From Gordionus sp. m RMFG-2023 (lineage: Eukaryota; Nematomorpha; Gordioida; Chordodea; Parachordodidae): a stretch of 64,000 bases of DNA. Numbering within the stretch: the first letter of the stretch is position 1; each line of letters starts with the position of its first letter. The notes beneath the pieces are model-generated. The model did not search any database. It had not been told where the DNA came from and was given only the letters and a program-made list of their open reading frames with translations. The position numbers and the translations under genes are program-made. The stretch covers positions 19,096,052-19,160,051 of the forward strand of contig NC_088776.1 of NCBI RefSeq assembly GCF_954871325.1. The letters are read 5' to 3'. This document shows positions 11,563 to 23,287 of the stretch, piece by piece.

Positions 11563-11784
11563 TAGTGCTGTTAAACGGCTCGTTTTGAGCCGATTTTTAT
11601 AAACGGCTAACTCAATATTTCATCCAGAAATATATTACGCAGGCCTGAAGATTTTTCTCTAGAAAGAACAAAGGTCTATACATATATTATCGAAATCTCG
11701 AGGCTTAGGCAATATTTTTCAAGCTAAAATATTAAGTTAGCTCTTTTAAAAAATCGGCTCAAAATGAGCTTTTTAACAACACTA
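11563..11784. mobile_element. Complete 222-bp hAT-type MITE
   Basis: The ends TAGTGCTGTTAAACGGCTC and, complemented, TAGTGTTGTTAAAAAGCTC are inverted repeats of about 55 bp. Exact octamers GCCGGAAG flank it at 11555-11562 and 11785-11792. The left sub-terminal region holds the hairpin CGGCTC...GAGCCG. The intact target duplication suggests a fairly recent insertion. It is non-coding and was presumably moved by a hAT transposase encoded elsewhere. Confidence 0.9.
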
Positions 11785-12104
11785 GCCGGAAGCCCTGATG
11801 ATAATTGCTCAGTACGCTCTATATTCTTAATAGAAAAATTACGAAGAAGGAAAACCTGGGCATTTGCAAAATATTTTTCATTATATATATATATTTGAAA
11901 AATAAGTAAATGCATAATGAACGAAATATATTGCATGCATATGGAGATAATTTTTGCTTATTTTTATAAATTTTCAGAGGAATAATTTTAGATCTATGGA
12001 ATGATGAAACTTTTAAATAACTAAAATAAATAACATGTAAATATCTAAAAAGTACAGTATAATCTATAAATTTAATTTTTCAGGATAAAATTTGATTTTT
12101 TCGG

Positions 12105-12425
12105 AGGAGGGATCAAGTGATTTCTTCCCCCCCCCCTCACCAAGGTGCCCGTGCCTTAGATTAAGCTAAAACCAACTATTTTATTTCAAGGCAAATCCTC
12201 CTGACCACATTGTTCTCAATGTTCGTTAACTCATTATCAAATACGAATTCCGTCCGTTTCTGGCCTTAAAAAATGCTCTAATTAATCTGCAGATGTTTTG
12301 ATATGCATAAATGGAATTTTGAATTATATTAATAATCAGCGTCTACATGGCATAAATTTACTTAGAGACAAATTTCCCTTCAAACCCTATACCTATCCCC
12401 TATAAAAATTCGCACTAGCTACGGC
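12105..12425. repeat. Two orphan hAT-like ends
   Basis: At about 12124-12152 a C-run leads into CTCACCAAGGTGCCCGTGCC. At 12387-12422 CTATAAAAATTCGCACTAGC leads into TACGGCCGTG, whose complement CACGGCCGTAGCTAGTG has hAT-end style. Partner ends were not found, so these are fragments. Confidence 0.35.
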
Positions 12426-12868
12426 CGTGATATTTACCCAGCCATTATTATATAGTAAATTGATGAAGTTAAGAAGATACATATATTAGGATATCATTTT
12501 TTTTATTAACCTTATACAAATTATGTGAGCCACTTTTTATAACCTCCATTCAACAAAATTATTCCAGGCATAGTTTTTAAGAATAACAAATAAGCATTGA
12601 GGTGATATTCAACTAATTTTTAGTTTTTACTAACCCGAGCTTATATATAGTCAAACTGTGTTAAAATGATATGTGTGAATGAATGATTTTGTAGGAATGT
12701 GGAAAGAATACACATATAGTTATTATTGATATTATGGTAATATATGTATGAATATATCATATTATATAATTTGTATATTATGAATTTGTATATTCTCTAA
12801 TTAAATATATTTTATAATGATAATATATATATTTATGATTAATATATTATGGGGTGAAGGTTAACTAC

Positions 12869-13395
12869 TGTTGTAATTGTTAAACCAAATTACAAAGCCG
12901 AAGGATATTCAAATCTACAAGAAAAAAGAATTAAATTTCGAATGCAAATGATTTAAAGAAAGAGGAATAAAAAAGAATGATTATTCAAATTAAAGAAAGT
13001 TCAAGATTTTTTTCAGTTTGTTTGTAAAACATTATGTAAATGAATTATAGAAAAGTATATATATATTCGAGGATATTTGTATAAACACAGATCATGATTT
13101 TACGAACTTAATTATAATTTTTAATTTTAATTTTTTATTATTTTAATTTTTTTTAATTAATTTAGTTTGATTATATTTTTAACTTATTATTTAATAAAGA
13201 GTTAGTATCATTTTAGTTCTAACTTTTCTGATTTGACGAATATTATAGAAAAATATATATAAATTAGTCTGATTTAGTATCATTTTAGTTCTAACGAGGA
13301 TATTAGTCTGATTTAGTATCATTTTTTTCTAACCTTTCTTATTTGACAACGATTATAATCTTCCAATTCTTATTCTAATTTTTCAAAATGTTACA
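12869..13395 (+). repeat. Left LTR of the inner element
   Basis: Direct repeat of 14267-14792. It contains an internal reiteration of TTTAGTTCTAAC and TTAGTCTGATTTAGTAT near its right end. Confidence 0.9.
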
Positions 13396-14266
13396 ATGAT
13401 GTTGGAGAGTGGAGGCGACAGGGCAATTTCAACAATTCAGTCTAATTAACTCTCCCACTAGCCTCAGCAATATAAATATCAATACCATATTGGTACAGAG
13501 GTGCCTTACAGCGATTGATCCAGGCTTTAGAAGATCAAAAGTCAGTCTAATTAACTCTGAAAAGAGATTCTAAATAAAGGGGGAAGGGGATGTATGAGAT
13601 GACTATCGACACTAAGACAAAGAATGAGAGCAATAAAACAATGGTATCAATATTAATGGTCGTATTTCGGAGAATTAGTCGTTTAGCTAAAAAGAATGCG
13701 TCACAAGAGATCGTTATACGTACAAGTGATCGATGTAGCTAAAAGAAATTCGTTATAAATTTTTATTAAAGATATATGGTTGACTGTTATTTAAGTTGAT
13801 AATATTTAGCAAAATATCAGGTTGTTGATTAACCTAAAAATCTTCATAAAGAGAAATGGCTTTTCGTCATTAGAAAATTTATGCCGCAATCGAGCTCAAT
13901 TAGAGATCGGATTTTTATTTTGGATCAAAAGATACAAGAAATCATTATCGTATAAGAGATCTTAAGGCAAAGTGGATATATTACAAGAAGACCAGGATGC
14001 TATCGTTAATCGTTGACAAATTATAGCCAATTGCTTATCAAAAATTTAGTATAAGATAAAAAATCGCAAGAAGTCGTGGAAACCATCGTTACTCGCAGAC
14101 AAATTATCGTCAGTGGTTTACCGTCATTAGTTACTAGAAACCGTTAGAAACAAGCAAAGACTAGGATAATGTGGGAGTAAAACGAGATATAATTAAAGGA
14201 GCTAGAAGAATGTATCGGGAACCATGCCTTACTCGCAGAATGGTGGGACTAATCTAAGTGGAAGGG

Positions 14267-14792
14267 TGTTGTAATTGTTAAACCAAATTACAAAGCCGAA
14301 GGATATTCAAATCTACAAGAAAAAAGAATTAAATTTCGAATGCAAATGATTTAAAGAAAGAGGAATAAAAAAGAATGATTATTCAAATTAAAGAAAGTTC
14401 AAGATTTTTTTCAGTTTGTTTGTAAAACATTATGTAAATGAATTATAGAAAAGTATATATATATTCGAGGATATTTGTATAAGGACAGATCATGATTTTA
14501 CGAACTTAATTATAATTTTTAATTTTAATTTTTTATTATTTTAATTTTTTTTAATTAATTTAGTTTGATTATATTTTTAACTTATTATTTAATAAAGGGT
14601 AGTATCATTTTAGTTCTAACTTTTCTGATTTGACGAATATTATAGAAAAATATATATAAATTAGTCTGATTTAGTATAATTTTAGTTCTAACGAGGATAT
14701 TAGTCTGATTTAGTATCATGTTTTTCTAACCTTTCTTATTTGACAACGATTATAAACTTCCAATTCTTATTCTAATTTTTTAAAATGTTACA
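14267..14792 (+). repeat. Right LTR of the inner element
   Basis: Direct repeat of 12869-13395, followed at once by the ACTAC target duplication. Confidence 0.9.
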
Positions 14793-16385
14793 ACTACCTA
14801 ACACCCACAGCATCTATTATAATGTGATTTCCGGATTTATATATATTGTTATTTTTGTATAAATATGAATTATCTCAAATATTATATGGCGTCATGGATG
14901 TAAATGTAAGTATGAATTTGATCTAATTTATTAAATTGGCGACGACGAGACAAATAACCTGTAATATGAATCTATTATGTGTTTTATGAAATAAATTATG
15001 GGGAATTGAAAAATATCATGATAAGTATGAACTATTTAATAAAGTGATATTTGTTTGAGCAATATGAATGTAATGGCTATTTTAAGAAATTAATATGGAT
15101 AAAGATAAAATTGTCAATCAGAATTAAGTAAATGGAATAAATTATGGAGAATTTGCAATGTATGATAAAATTATGTTGATAATAAACCTAATTAGGAAAA
15201 TATATTAATAGTTCTGATATTGAATGAATTATTATAATTAGTGACAAAGAAAAATTGTTTGATGAATAAATATGCAAGAAAGAAACATATATTTGGTACA
15301 AATGAAGTTGTTCATGCTGATTATATTGTATGAAATTGCAGAATGAGATTCATAAGATTATGATTAATAAATGATTTATTTAAATTTGGGGAATAATTCT
15401 ATGTTATGAATTTTGTGATGACCTGAAATTAATTTCGGGAAATTGATGACCCAGTAAAAATGGATCATTATAGGAAATAATAATAGTAAAAACATGTCTA
15501 TAGATATAGTGACATTTACATGATATTGGGAAAAAGGTTACTGATTAAAGAACCGGGTAATTTGGACATTGGAAAAAAGTTACTGTTAAAAGAACCTGGC
15601 TAATTTGGACATTGGGAAAATGGATACTAATAAAGAAACCTGGCTAACTTAGAAATAAAGATATAAGGACGTTGGGCTCTCAAATCACGTGGCCTATGCT
15701 AAAATTAATGAGGCTATCATGAGCCAGATGTAGCCGTATTTGAGTTAAAGACTAATAATATCTTGTCGATATATCGATTATCTCATGTGCCATATAAGAA
15801 TGATAGCAATTTCTTGTCTAGCTCGGATAAATATAACTTCGTGGGCTATCCAAGGATGATAGCTATCTCTTGGCCAGCTCTAGGATAACGGTGACCTCGT
15901 GGGCAGTTCAAGCACAATGTTGATCAACCTGCAATAGACCTGATAACAATACTCCGGTGGGAGATCAATCAACAAGGGAATCGATTTTGATACTCTAGGC
16001 GAGATTAATCGTACCAAGGCAGTTAATATTGATTCTATTTGTGTGATCAAAATTTTAATTAGGGGGAGAATAATGTTAAAAAAAGGTAACACCCCACGGT
16101 TAAGGTAAATGGTGACCAAAGACAAAGGTTTTCTAAGAGAAAAGTTATTATTGATATTATGAAAATATATATGAATGTAATATATTATTTGTATATTATT
16201 AATTTGTATATTCGTTAATTATATATATTTTATAATGATAATATATATAATTGTGATTAAAATGGGCAAGTTAACCACCTAACACCTATATCCGGATTTA
16301 TATATATTGTTGTGGTATGAATTATCTCAAGTATTATAAATTTAAAATTTAATTCAGACTAAAATCAAAATTAATTTATTAATAA

Positions 16386-16918
16386 ATTTGAATCCCTTTT
16401 AATTATCTTGCCCTCACTCTATAAATATAATTTATTTCTACTTTCACTAGTCTAGCCTCTCTTACTATACTCTTCAAAAACGTTGAAGGCAAGTGACTCC
16501 TACTCCCGCAGCTAATGTAATCGCTGTTAATGAATAATGACAAAAAATTTCGAATTTTATAAGTGGCTTTGAAATTTATTAGATAATTTTTAAAAAAACA
16601 TTTCAGTTAATTTTATATATAAGTTTATCAAACTTCATGTATTGTTTGTAAACTAAATTTACACATTACATAAGAGTGAAATTTTTAATTAATATAAACA
16701 GATTGTTATATATTGGAAAATAAATGCTATTAGTTATTTTAGTTTAATTTTATAAGCTCTCTTTAACTTTTTAGAAGAGTGAATAATCTGATCTGAATAA
16801 TGGAAATTATGAAAGCCAATAATAACTTTTTACTAAGTAGAGCATTTTATTGATTTAATTTTATTTAGCTTTACTTCAACTTATTAGATATAAATTTGTG
16901 ATCAGAAATAATTTTCAG
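16386..16918. other. Gene-free, nothing recognised
   Basis: AT-rich sequence with one less AT-rich patch at about 16440-16530. I see no repeat partner in the window. It ends in ATTTTCAG, a candidate splice acceptor for the next entry. Confidence 0.4.
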
Positions 16919-17111
16919 ACAATTAATATTGAACCTTTACCGTGGCCTCTTAATTTTGAAAGAAGTTTTCATTATAAAATGACAAATGGGGATGATATAT
17001 TTCTTCAATGTATACCTTCGCAAACCTTAAATATAAAAATGTTAGCTTCTTCAACAGCGAATGTATGGGAACATTTTCATGTAACTTGAAGAGAATCTGA
17101 TAATAGTGCAA
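16919..17111 (+). CDS. Candidate internal exon, unknown protein
   Basis: The segment follows a good acceptor (AATTTTCAG, AG at 16917-16918). It reads open for 56 codons with balanced composition, including EPLPWPLNFERSFHYKM, GDDIFLQCIPSQTLNIKM and STANVWEHFH. A TGA follows at 17087. A donor just before the stop (CAT|GTAACT, exon to 17080, phase 0) would give a clean 162-base exon. A stronger consensus donor, CAA|GTAAGT, lies after the stop at 17112. The peptide looks protein-like and differs from the low-complexity translations around it, but I do not recognise the family. It could be an exon of a gene whose other exons lie elsewhere, the relic of one, or chance. Confidence 0.3.
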
Positions 17112-17202
17112 GTAAGTAAAAATATATTTTACTATTATTATCTTTTATCTTCGTACACACACTATATATTATCTAAAAATATAAATTAGAATACATATAA
17201 TC

Positions 17203-17324
17203 AAAACGAAAAACAAAAAGTAATAATAGGTAAGGTTACAAAAATTAGATTAAAAATATAAATTTAAAAACGAAAAACAAAAAGTAATAATAGGTAAGGT
17301 TACAAAAATTAGATTAAAAATATA
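17203..17324. repeat. Tandem duplication, two units of about 62 bp
   Basis: AAAACGAAAAACAAAAAGTA through TTAGATTAAAAATATAA occurs twice in a row with almost no differences, so the duplication is recent. Confidence 0.85.
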
Positions 17325-17768
17325 ATTCCATTTTGAATATATAACATAACTAGATAATATTTATACAACTGATATAACAATTTTTTTTTAAATAGAAGCA
17401 ATTTTAAAAAAGATTGTAAAATCTTTAATTGGTTTAACAAACAATCCAGCGAAATGTGTGAACTTGAATAAGACTAAACTAATATACATTTCAAAACAAA
17501 TAAATACAACAAATTTGATTATTATTTTTTTAGCAAATAACACAAACAGCGGTACTTAATTGTAGATAGTTAGGATTTTTATGAACTGATAAAAGAATAC
17601 AACACAAATATGGTATATGTAGACAATATATTAGTAAATAGAATTGAAGTTTTCTAGGATACTAGTCATAACAAATTATTAGATTTTATTAAGTTTTAAA
17701 GTTTTATTTTATTTAATTTATTTAAAAATTATTTTAAGCTAAAAATGTAATATATTTTCATGCTTACA

Positions 17769-17895
17769 TCAAAAAAATCAATTTAATAATTTACATAAAA
17801 AAATCAATTTAACAATTTATATAAAAAAACCAATTTAATAATTTATATAAAAAAATCAATTTAATAATTTATATAAACAAAAAATCAATTTAAAG
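17769..17895. repeat. 26-bp minisatellite, about five units
   Basis: Units read AAAAAAATCAATTTAATAAT plus TTATAT, with single-base variation between copies. There are no spacers, so this is not CRISPR-like. Confidence 0.85.
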
Positions 17896-18628
17896 GTTAG
17901 TATTAAAAAACTAATCAGGTCATCTCAACAAGAATTTTCAAATATTATGAACGAAAAGATAATTCAAGGGACTAACAGCAAGATTCATTATGCATAATAC
18001 AACTATAGACTGCTGATTGTACCAACTCTCAAGCTAGTATTCATCAACTATGACGTTCTTCTTATATTTTAATGACCTAATGGCGTTTTTATTCTTTAAT
18101 CAAAATAAGATACTTTGACGGATATTATCTTTAAAAACAATATTATATTAAAAGCAAATAAAAATCTATTTTATATTTTTGATAAAAATATAATATTTTA
18201 TATAATATACACATGTATTCCTTGGTCGATTATATATTTCATTTGACAAATAGTATTCAACAATTGTTCAATCCTATTATTTATTTACATCACATATTTT
18301 TAAATACAGAAAGTTATTATTAATCATTACATACACAAATTATTTTGTATAAAGTTAGAAAACATGGCACGAATTAAAGTATTATGACATATGCATATAT
18401 ATTAATCTCTAAATATTTACTATTAAATTAATTATAATATATTTGTCTAAATATAGAAAACGATATAATAATTAATTCCTACTCCTACTTTATTAGATTT
18501 TCCTGTATTTGAATAAGATTCACATTTCTCCAATGAAGCAACAATTGACTAATAAGAATAATCTATGAAGCATTTAATAATTTTATATTTTTTTCTAAAT
18601 TTTTTGTATTAATTAAGTAATTAAGTTA
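17896..18628. other. Gene-free, nothing recognised
   Basis: AT-rich DNA without long frames, terminal repeats or matches that I noticed elsewhere in the window. Confidence 0.5.
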
Positions 18629-18636
18629 TGTGTATA

Positions 18637-20630
18637 CAGGGGCGTCGATAGCCTTTACAATCTCAGGGGGCTCAACTAAATAAAATTTAATGGGGGCGAA
18701 GCCCCCCATATTCCCCAATTTGCGGGCCTTCGGCCGGTTTTATATTGATATATTACACTTTTTTAAAATTTGTTAACTCTGAATCTGAACAATTATTCTG
18801 AATATCATATTTTGTATATTATGCATACAAAATAAACTGGCATATAAATAATTAAAACAATACAAGACATTTCTAAAAATAATATTTTTTAATACAAAAT
18901 CTATTTATTAGTATAAAATATTTTCGATTGCTGATATAAAAAAAATTTGCGTCTAAAGAATTACAAGTGATAAAAAAAATTAATTAATTCATACATATGA
19001 CTCAATTGACAATGAATTTTAAAAACCACATATAATATAATTCTTAGCAACTTACATTTATATAAGTTTATCAAACTAATATAACTCTCTGTTACCATTT
19101 TAGACAATGTTTTATAGAATGGACTAATAAGGAAAAATTTATAGGCCTAAACCAAATCAATAATTTTTGAAGAAGAGAGTATAAAAGACCAATCCAAATC
19201 ATAAAACTATATGGTGTTTAGAGCTTCCTTTAAGATGACATGATGGAAGCTAGATAAATAATCGAGAAAATTAATGTGAGATATTAAATTTCTAAAAGAT
19301 TATCTTCTATTTTAAATGATATATAAACGACTACACAGTTGACCATTATTGTTTATCTAAAATATGCAATCATATGCTCTCAGCCGTTGTAGTAATAATC
19401 TTAAATTACATAGCAACACAAATAATAGATGCTGGTTAATTTGCAGTAATAGCCATGACACGTAAACTAATATCAGAATTTATTGTGTTGGATAAATTGA
19501 TAAAATAAAAACACTAAAATCTTTGGAAGAAATAATTATACAAATATATTGAAGCCTGGAGTTATTTACACGTCAATGCCATATTAGAAATGAAACATTT
19601 TCTAACTATAAAATAAGGACCAGAATGATATGATGAAACAATTAACATTTTATATATTGTCGCACCACCTTGGTATATTATATCTTAAAATAATAGTAGT
19701 TTGTAATAATATCTAAAATATATTCGTATTAAAAATTTAACTCAAAACTGTTTTTCAAAGAGAAAAAAAATAGCTTTCCTAAAAAGACGTAAAAAAGAGA
19801 AGAAAAGATATCTAATTATTACATCCATTGTGGGATGAATAATAAGATGTTTAATTATAATAATATTTTTAAATAAATAGATGGCGTATGCAAATTGTTA
19901 CTTATATTTATTATCAAAAGCATTGATTAGTAAAATATTAAAAATATTAACTGTAATATATTATATAACTGTCAAATACGTCTGCAAAAGTGGCATTTTA
20001 CCTAATATTTTATAAATAATTATATATAATAGAGGATTATAAACTATATGCCTATTTACTTTTTATAAATAAATCTCTTATACTTATTTGGATTTGAACC
20101 TTGAAAATAATTTTAGAAAGAGACATGATAATTAAATTTAAAAATCAATAATATAGTTGATTAGTGATGTTAAACTCAGCTAATTACAATTAAATTTGTT
20201 AATTTTCAATTAATAAATGATTATATTAATTTAATTAGGGTTATATAATAATTGAAATAATAAAAGTCAACTAAACTTCAACTGTAAAAGCTAAATCAAT
20301 ATTTAGTGAGTTATTGATATTATATTTTTAATACAGAATTTGATTGCAAGCTGACATACTTAAAATATAATTTATATGTATTAATCTAATTTAATAATTA
20401 AAATAGTATTCTAATAAAAATTTAAATAGTCTTTTAATTTCTAAATAATAAAATTAAATCTATATACTTAATGGGATTATAAAAGATATCATTCAGGGGG
20501 CAATCAAAAAAATTTATTTTTAGTTCAAGGGATATTAAGGAGCCATTAAAAAAAAAATTATGCTTCAGGGGGCTATTCGAATTTTTTAGGGGGCTCGAGC
20601 CCCTGCGCCCCTCCCCTAGTGACGCCACTG
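18637..20630. mobile_element. Non-coding hAT element A (CAGGGGCGTC / GACGCCACTG)
   Basis: The left end CAGGGGCGTCGATAGCC and right end CTAGTGACGCCACTG form imperfect hAT-style inverted ends. Exact octamers TGTGTATA flank it (18629-18636 and 20631-20638). The 1994-bp body is closely similar along its length to element B at 23288-25179, in the same orientation, including the right sub-terminal GGGGGCTATT / GGAGCCATTA blocks and a GGGGGCTCGAGCCCCTG palindrome near 20589-20605. No transposase frame was found. The 64-codon frame at 20434-20628 (complement) is an artefact of the terminus. It may derive from a larger element whose coding part has gone. Confidence 0.92.
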
Positions 20631-20638
20631 TGTGTATA

Positions 20639-21160
20639 GTTTTATAATGCTAAAAAATATTATTAATTTTAATAAATAGTTTACTGTGAATTATTTCCTA
20701 GAAAACCTTTAAAAAATGAGTGCAATTATAATAAGCTAGGCCGAGAGTGGGAGCTGAGAATCACAAATGGCGAGGAATCAGGAATTGTGATGAATCTGAT
20801 AACAAATAATGGTGAATAACAAAAATCGCGATGCATCATAAATGTGGTAAATCAGAGTTAAAAATTCCATAAGCTTGGAGGTAAATTTAAAAAAATATCA
20901 AAATTATGTATCGATATAGTATAATATATTTTCAGTGGCTAATTTTTATAGGAAAAATAAAGCAGGGAAAAAAATAAATATCTTTCTTATTAATTAACAT
21001 TATACAAAATAATAAAATATCACGAATAGAGGCGAATATTATTCATGGGAAGAATTGTTAAGCTTCATATATGGTAGGGTCTTCAGGAATAGATATAAAA
21101 TTTAAAAAATAAAAATAGCCAACACATCGTTTTTCCGTGAGGGATGCAAATAATCAGAAG
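20639..21160. other. Gene-free, nothing recognised
   Basis: A slightly less AT-rich patch at 20735-20880 (GAGAGTGGGAGCTGAGAATC) has stops in the frames that I read. No element ends are visible. Confidence 0.4.
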
Positions 21161-21162
21161 CA

Positions 21163-21400
21163 GGAAGTAGCCAGGAATTTTCAGTGGGGGGGGAGGGAGG
21201 GCTGTTTATTTGGGAGGGCCAATATTTTTTGAAATAAAACAGTTAGGCATCAGAAATTTTTTGTTATTTATATTGAAAATTTGTAAAAATATTACTATAA
21301 TATAATACGACTATTTTTATTTTTAACATAAATAAATTAAAAGATAAATGCTTAACCCTGATTTTAATTAATGAAATACTTTTGTATAAAATATAGTGTA
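21163..21400 (+). repeat. Fragment of the hAT D family
   Basis: GCCAGGAATTTTCAGTGGGG, GGGCCAATATTTTTTGAAAT and AACAGTTAGGCA parallel 38352-38445 at the left end of the 38343-40438 element. It is a left-end fragment; the transposase part is absent. Confidence 0.65.
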
Positions 21401-21779
21401 TATTTTGTTAAAATTTTAAAATACTTATAAATAAAAAAAATTTATGCAGCAAAATATCTAATTATTACAAGTCTTAATGATAACTTAATTTTACTATAAA
21501 TTAAGATATGCTAATCTTCATTATGTTCAACATAAAGTGAATAGGTAATTATTTTCATATTTATATTTTTTTGGCTTAAATGACGGTTTTATTTTAATTA
21601 AAAACGATTACAATTTATAATAAAAGATATAGGCTATATGAATATTAAATATATTTTAAAAAAAAATAAAAAGAATATATTTTTAAAAAAAAATTATAAA
21701 AATTTATAATAAAAAAGTTTCAAAAAAAACGTGAGTAGGTATTTATAAGTTATGGCACCGCGTATTGATATAGTATGTA

Positions 21780-21975
21780 ACCCTCAAGTCTCTATTGAAA
21801 TTCGTTGACGCAGATGGAAACTTTCCTGAGGATCATCCGAAATTGCGCTTGGCCGAATGCTTTGAAGAAATCCAGGGCTCTGGGTTCAAAATCACATATC
21901 GAGCTCAGGGTCCCAAAGCACAGATTGTTTTAGAACAATGATACTCCATTAATTGAGATATAGCAATATATTATA
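21780..21975 (+). repeat. tRNA-derived SINE-like sequence
   Basis: CTTGGCCGAATGC at about 21849-21860 fits a pol III A box (tRNA-Ser/Leu style TGGCCGAGTGG). TGGGTTCAAAATC at 21881-21893 fits a B box (GGTTCRANNCC), with tRNA-like spacing of some 30 bases. The segment is clearly less AT-rich than its surroundings. A functional tRNA is unlikely because the acceptor arms do not pair well by eye. Confidence 0.5.
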
Positions 21976-22062
21976 AAAAGTAAATTTTTAAATATCCAAT
22001 AATAAATTAATACTTATATTTCCTTTAATAATAAATAATTTAAATCCTTTAAGTTGTATTTC

Positions 22063-22088
22063 TAAATAGCCGGCTGTTTAGTATCGAC
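22063..22088. repeat. Half of a TAGCCGGCTA palindrome shared with 50120-50157
   Basis: CTAAATAGCCGGCTGTTTAG continues into TATCGAC and matches the complement of 50120-50141. The left arm beyond CTAAATA does not extend the palindrome here. Confidence 0.5.
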
Positions 22089-23279
22089 GAAGAAGACAAG
22101 ATTTTAAGTTATGCCACCACTTATTTAATTTTCTAAACAAAAATTGTGCATTACAATAAAGAATACGAGGTAAATATTTTAGATGAGCAAACAAATATTT
22201 CATCATTTTTCATTTATAAGAGAAGTTCAAAAAAAATTTGTTTTTACAAAATTCCAAAAGAAAGTTAAACGAGCATTAAATAGATAAACCCCCCTATAGA
22301 ATTATACCCATAATCTACCCCCTTTAAAAGCCTACTCCTTAATTCCCCCCCCCCCCCACCACCTTCAAAAAAACTGGATGCAAACTCTTCCTACCCTACT
22401 GCTCATGTAGGCATTGTATTATATTAGTAACATTTTTGAAACTCCACACCTTATAATATAGGCGATCAAACATGATGATGAATAAAGCAGTTAAGATACC
22501 CTTAATCGATATTAATCTTTAAAACAAACCGACTTTCTATAAATTAGCATATAAAATAGAGAAACACTGTAACTAAATTCAATTGAAATAGATATATTGT
22601 TCAGATTATCATAAAATATCTACATGTTGTATTTAATTATTATATTAAAAATAGAATTCTTATTATTTTAAAGTCTAGGCAAGGGAAAAATAATTAGCAA
22701 AATAATGAGGGATTTCAAATAATAAATTCGACTGCCAATTTATCAATTTTCAAATAAATGATGACCACCAATATTTTTGAAGCGAGTAATTAATTTTTAA
22801 CAGTAAATTAATCGGAGTCATTTTAATCCTAAACATTTATTTTTAATCAAAGGGCTGCAAATGTTGTGAAATGACTGTCCGTGGTATAATGACAACAGTC
22901 GAAATTTAAACAGTCAATTTCCAATGATACACTGGTTGGTAATTTGCAAAATATTCAATAACTGTAATTCTGCTGGATATCTGATTGGCCGGAGGTTATA
23001 TGCAGTTATGAACAAATGTTTAAGTCTTGCGTACAAATTGAATAGGAAATATGAAAACAAAAATTTAACCATCATAAAAAATGGTATATGACAGAATCTG
23101 GCAAATATGAGACCGTGTGGAAAAAAATTAAATACAATTGGAGTGGTGGTATGATACTGGCGAGAAAAGAAGAATATTGCTATGAGGTCTAAGTACAAAA
23201 AAAATGTGAATCAACTTCGAGAAATAGTTACTGGAAAAGATAAATCAAATATTTAGAAATAGCCAGTCAGAAAGGGACC
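22089..23279. other. Gene-free; poly-C run and weak frames only
   Basis: A C-run of about 14 is at 22345-22358. The complement of 22914-23198 is open for 94 codons (MYLDLIAIFFFSRQYHT) and another frame on the plus strand reads KWYMTESGKYETVWKK near 23080-23130. Neither has a recognisable motif or convincing splice signals. Confidence 0.4.
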
Positions 23280-23287
23280 AGCTTAGA

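Larger units (their letters stand above)
12869..14792 (+). mobile_element. Short non-coding LTR element, whole ends, nested
   Basis: LTRs at 12869-13395 and 14267-14792 (527 and 526 bp) begin TGTTGTAATTG and end ATGTTACA. They differ at only a handful of positions by eye, so the insertion is young. Five-base target duplications ACTAC flank it (12864-12868 and 14793-14797). A purine-rich GTGGAAGGG lies just before the right LTR. The internal region is only about 870 bp and shows no gag-pol, so the family is TRIM-like and must have used enzymes from another element. Its target was the left LTR of the outer element. Confidence 0.9.
12659..16385 (+). mobile_element. LTR element fossil, interrupted by a second LTR element
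   Basis: A block at 12659-12868 plus 14798-14900 reappears at about 16071-16345, with TTATTGATATTATG, TTTTATAATGATAATATATA and TCCGGATTTATATATATTGT in the same order. These are the two LTRs of an outer element, the left one split by the element at 12869-14792. A purine tract TTAGGGGGAGAA (about 16056-16067) precedes the right LTR. ATTGGCGACGACGAG (about 14936-14950) just inside the left LTR resembles the primer-site region of Ty3/gypsy Mag-type elements. The internal part shows no gag or pol that I recognise, so it is non-autonomous or decayed. The exact right border is uncertain. Confidence 0.65.

Noticed and set aside
15880-16125. 81-codon frame on the minus strand near the right LTR
   Set aside because: Lies in the interior and right LTR of the outer LTR fossil and shows no gag, pol or other motif.
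22914-23198. 94-codon open frame on the minus strand
   Set aside because: Low-complexity, Phe/Ile/Leu-rich translation expected from AT-rich DNA; no motif, no splice context and no repeat partner to test conservation.
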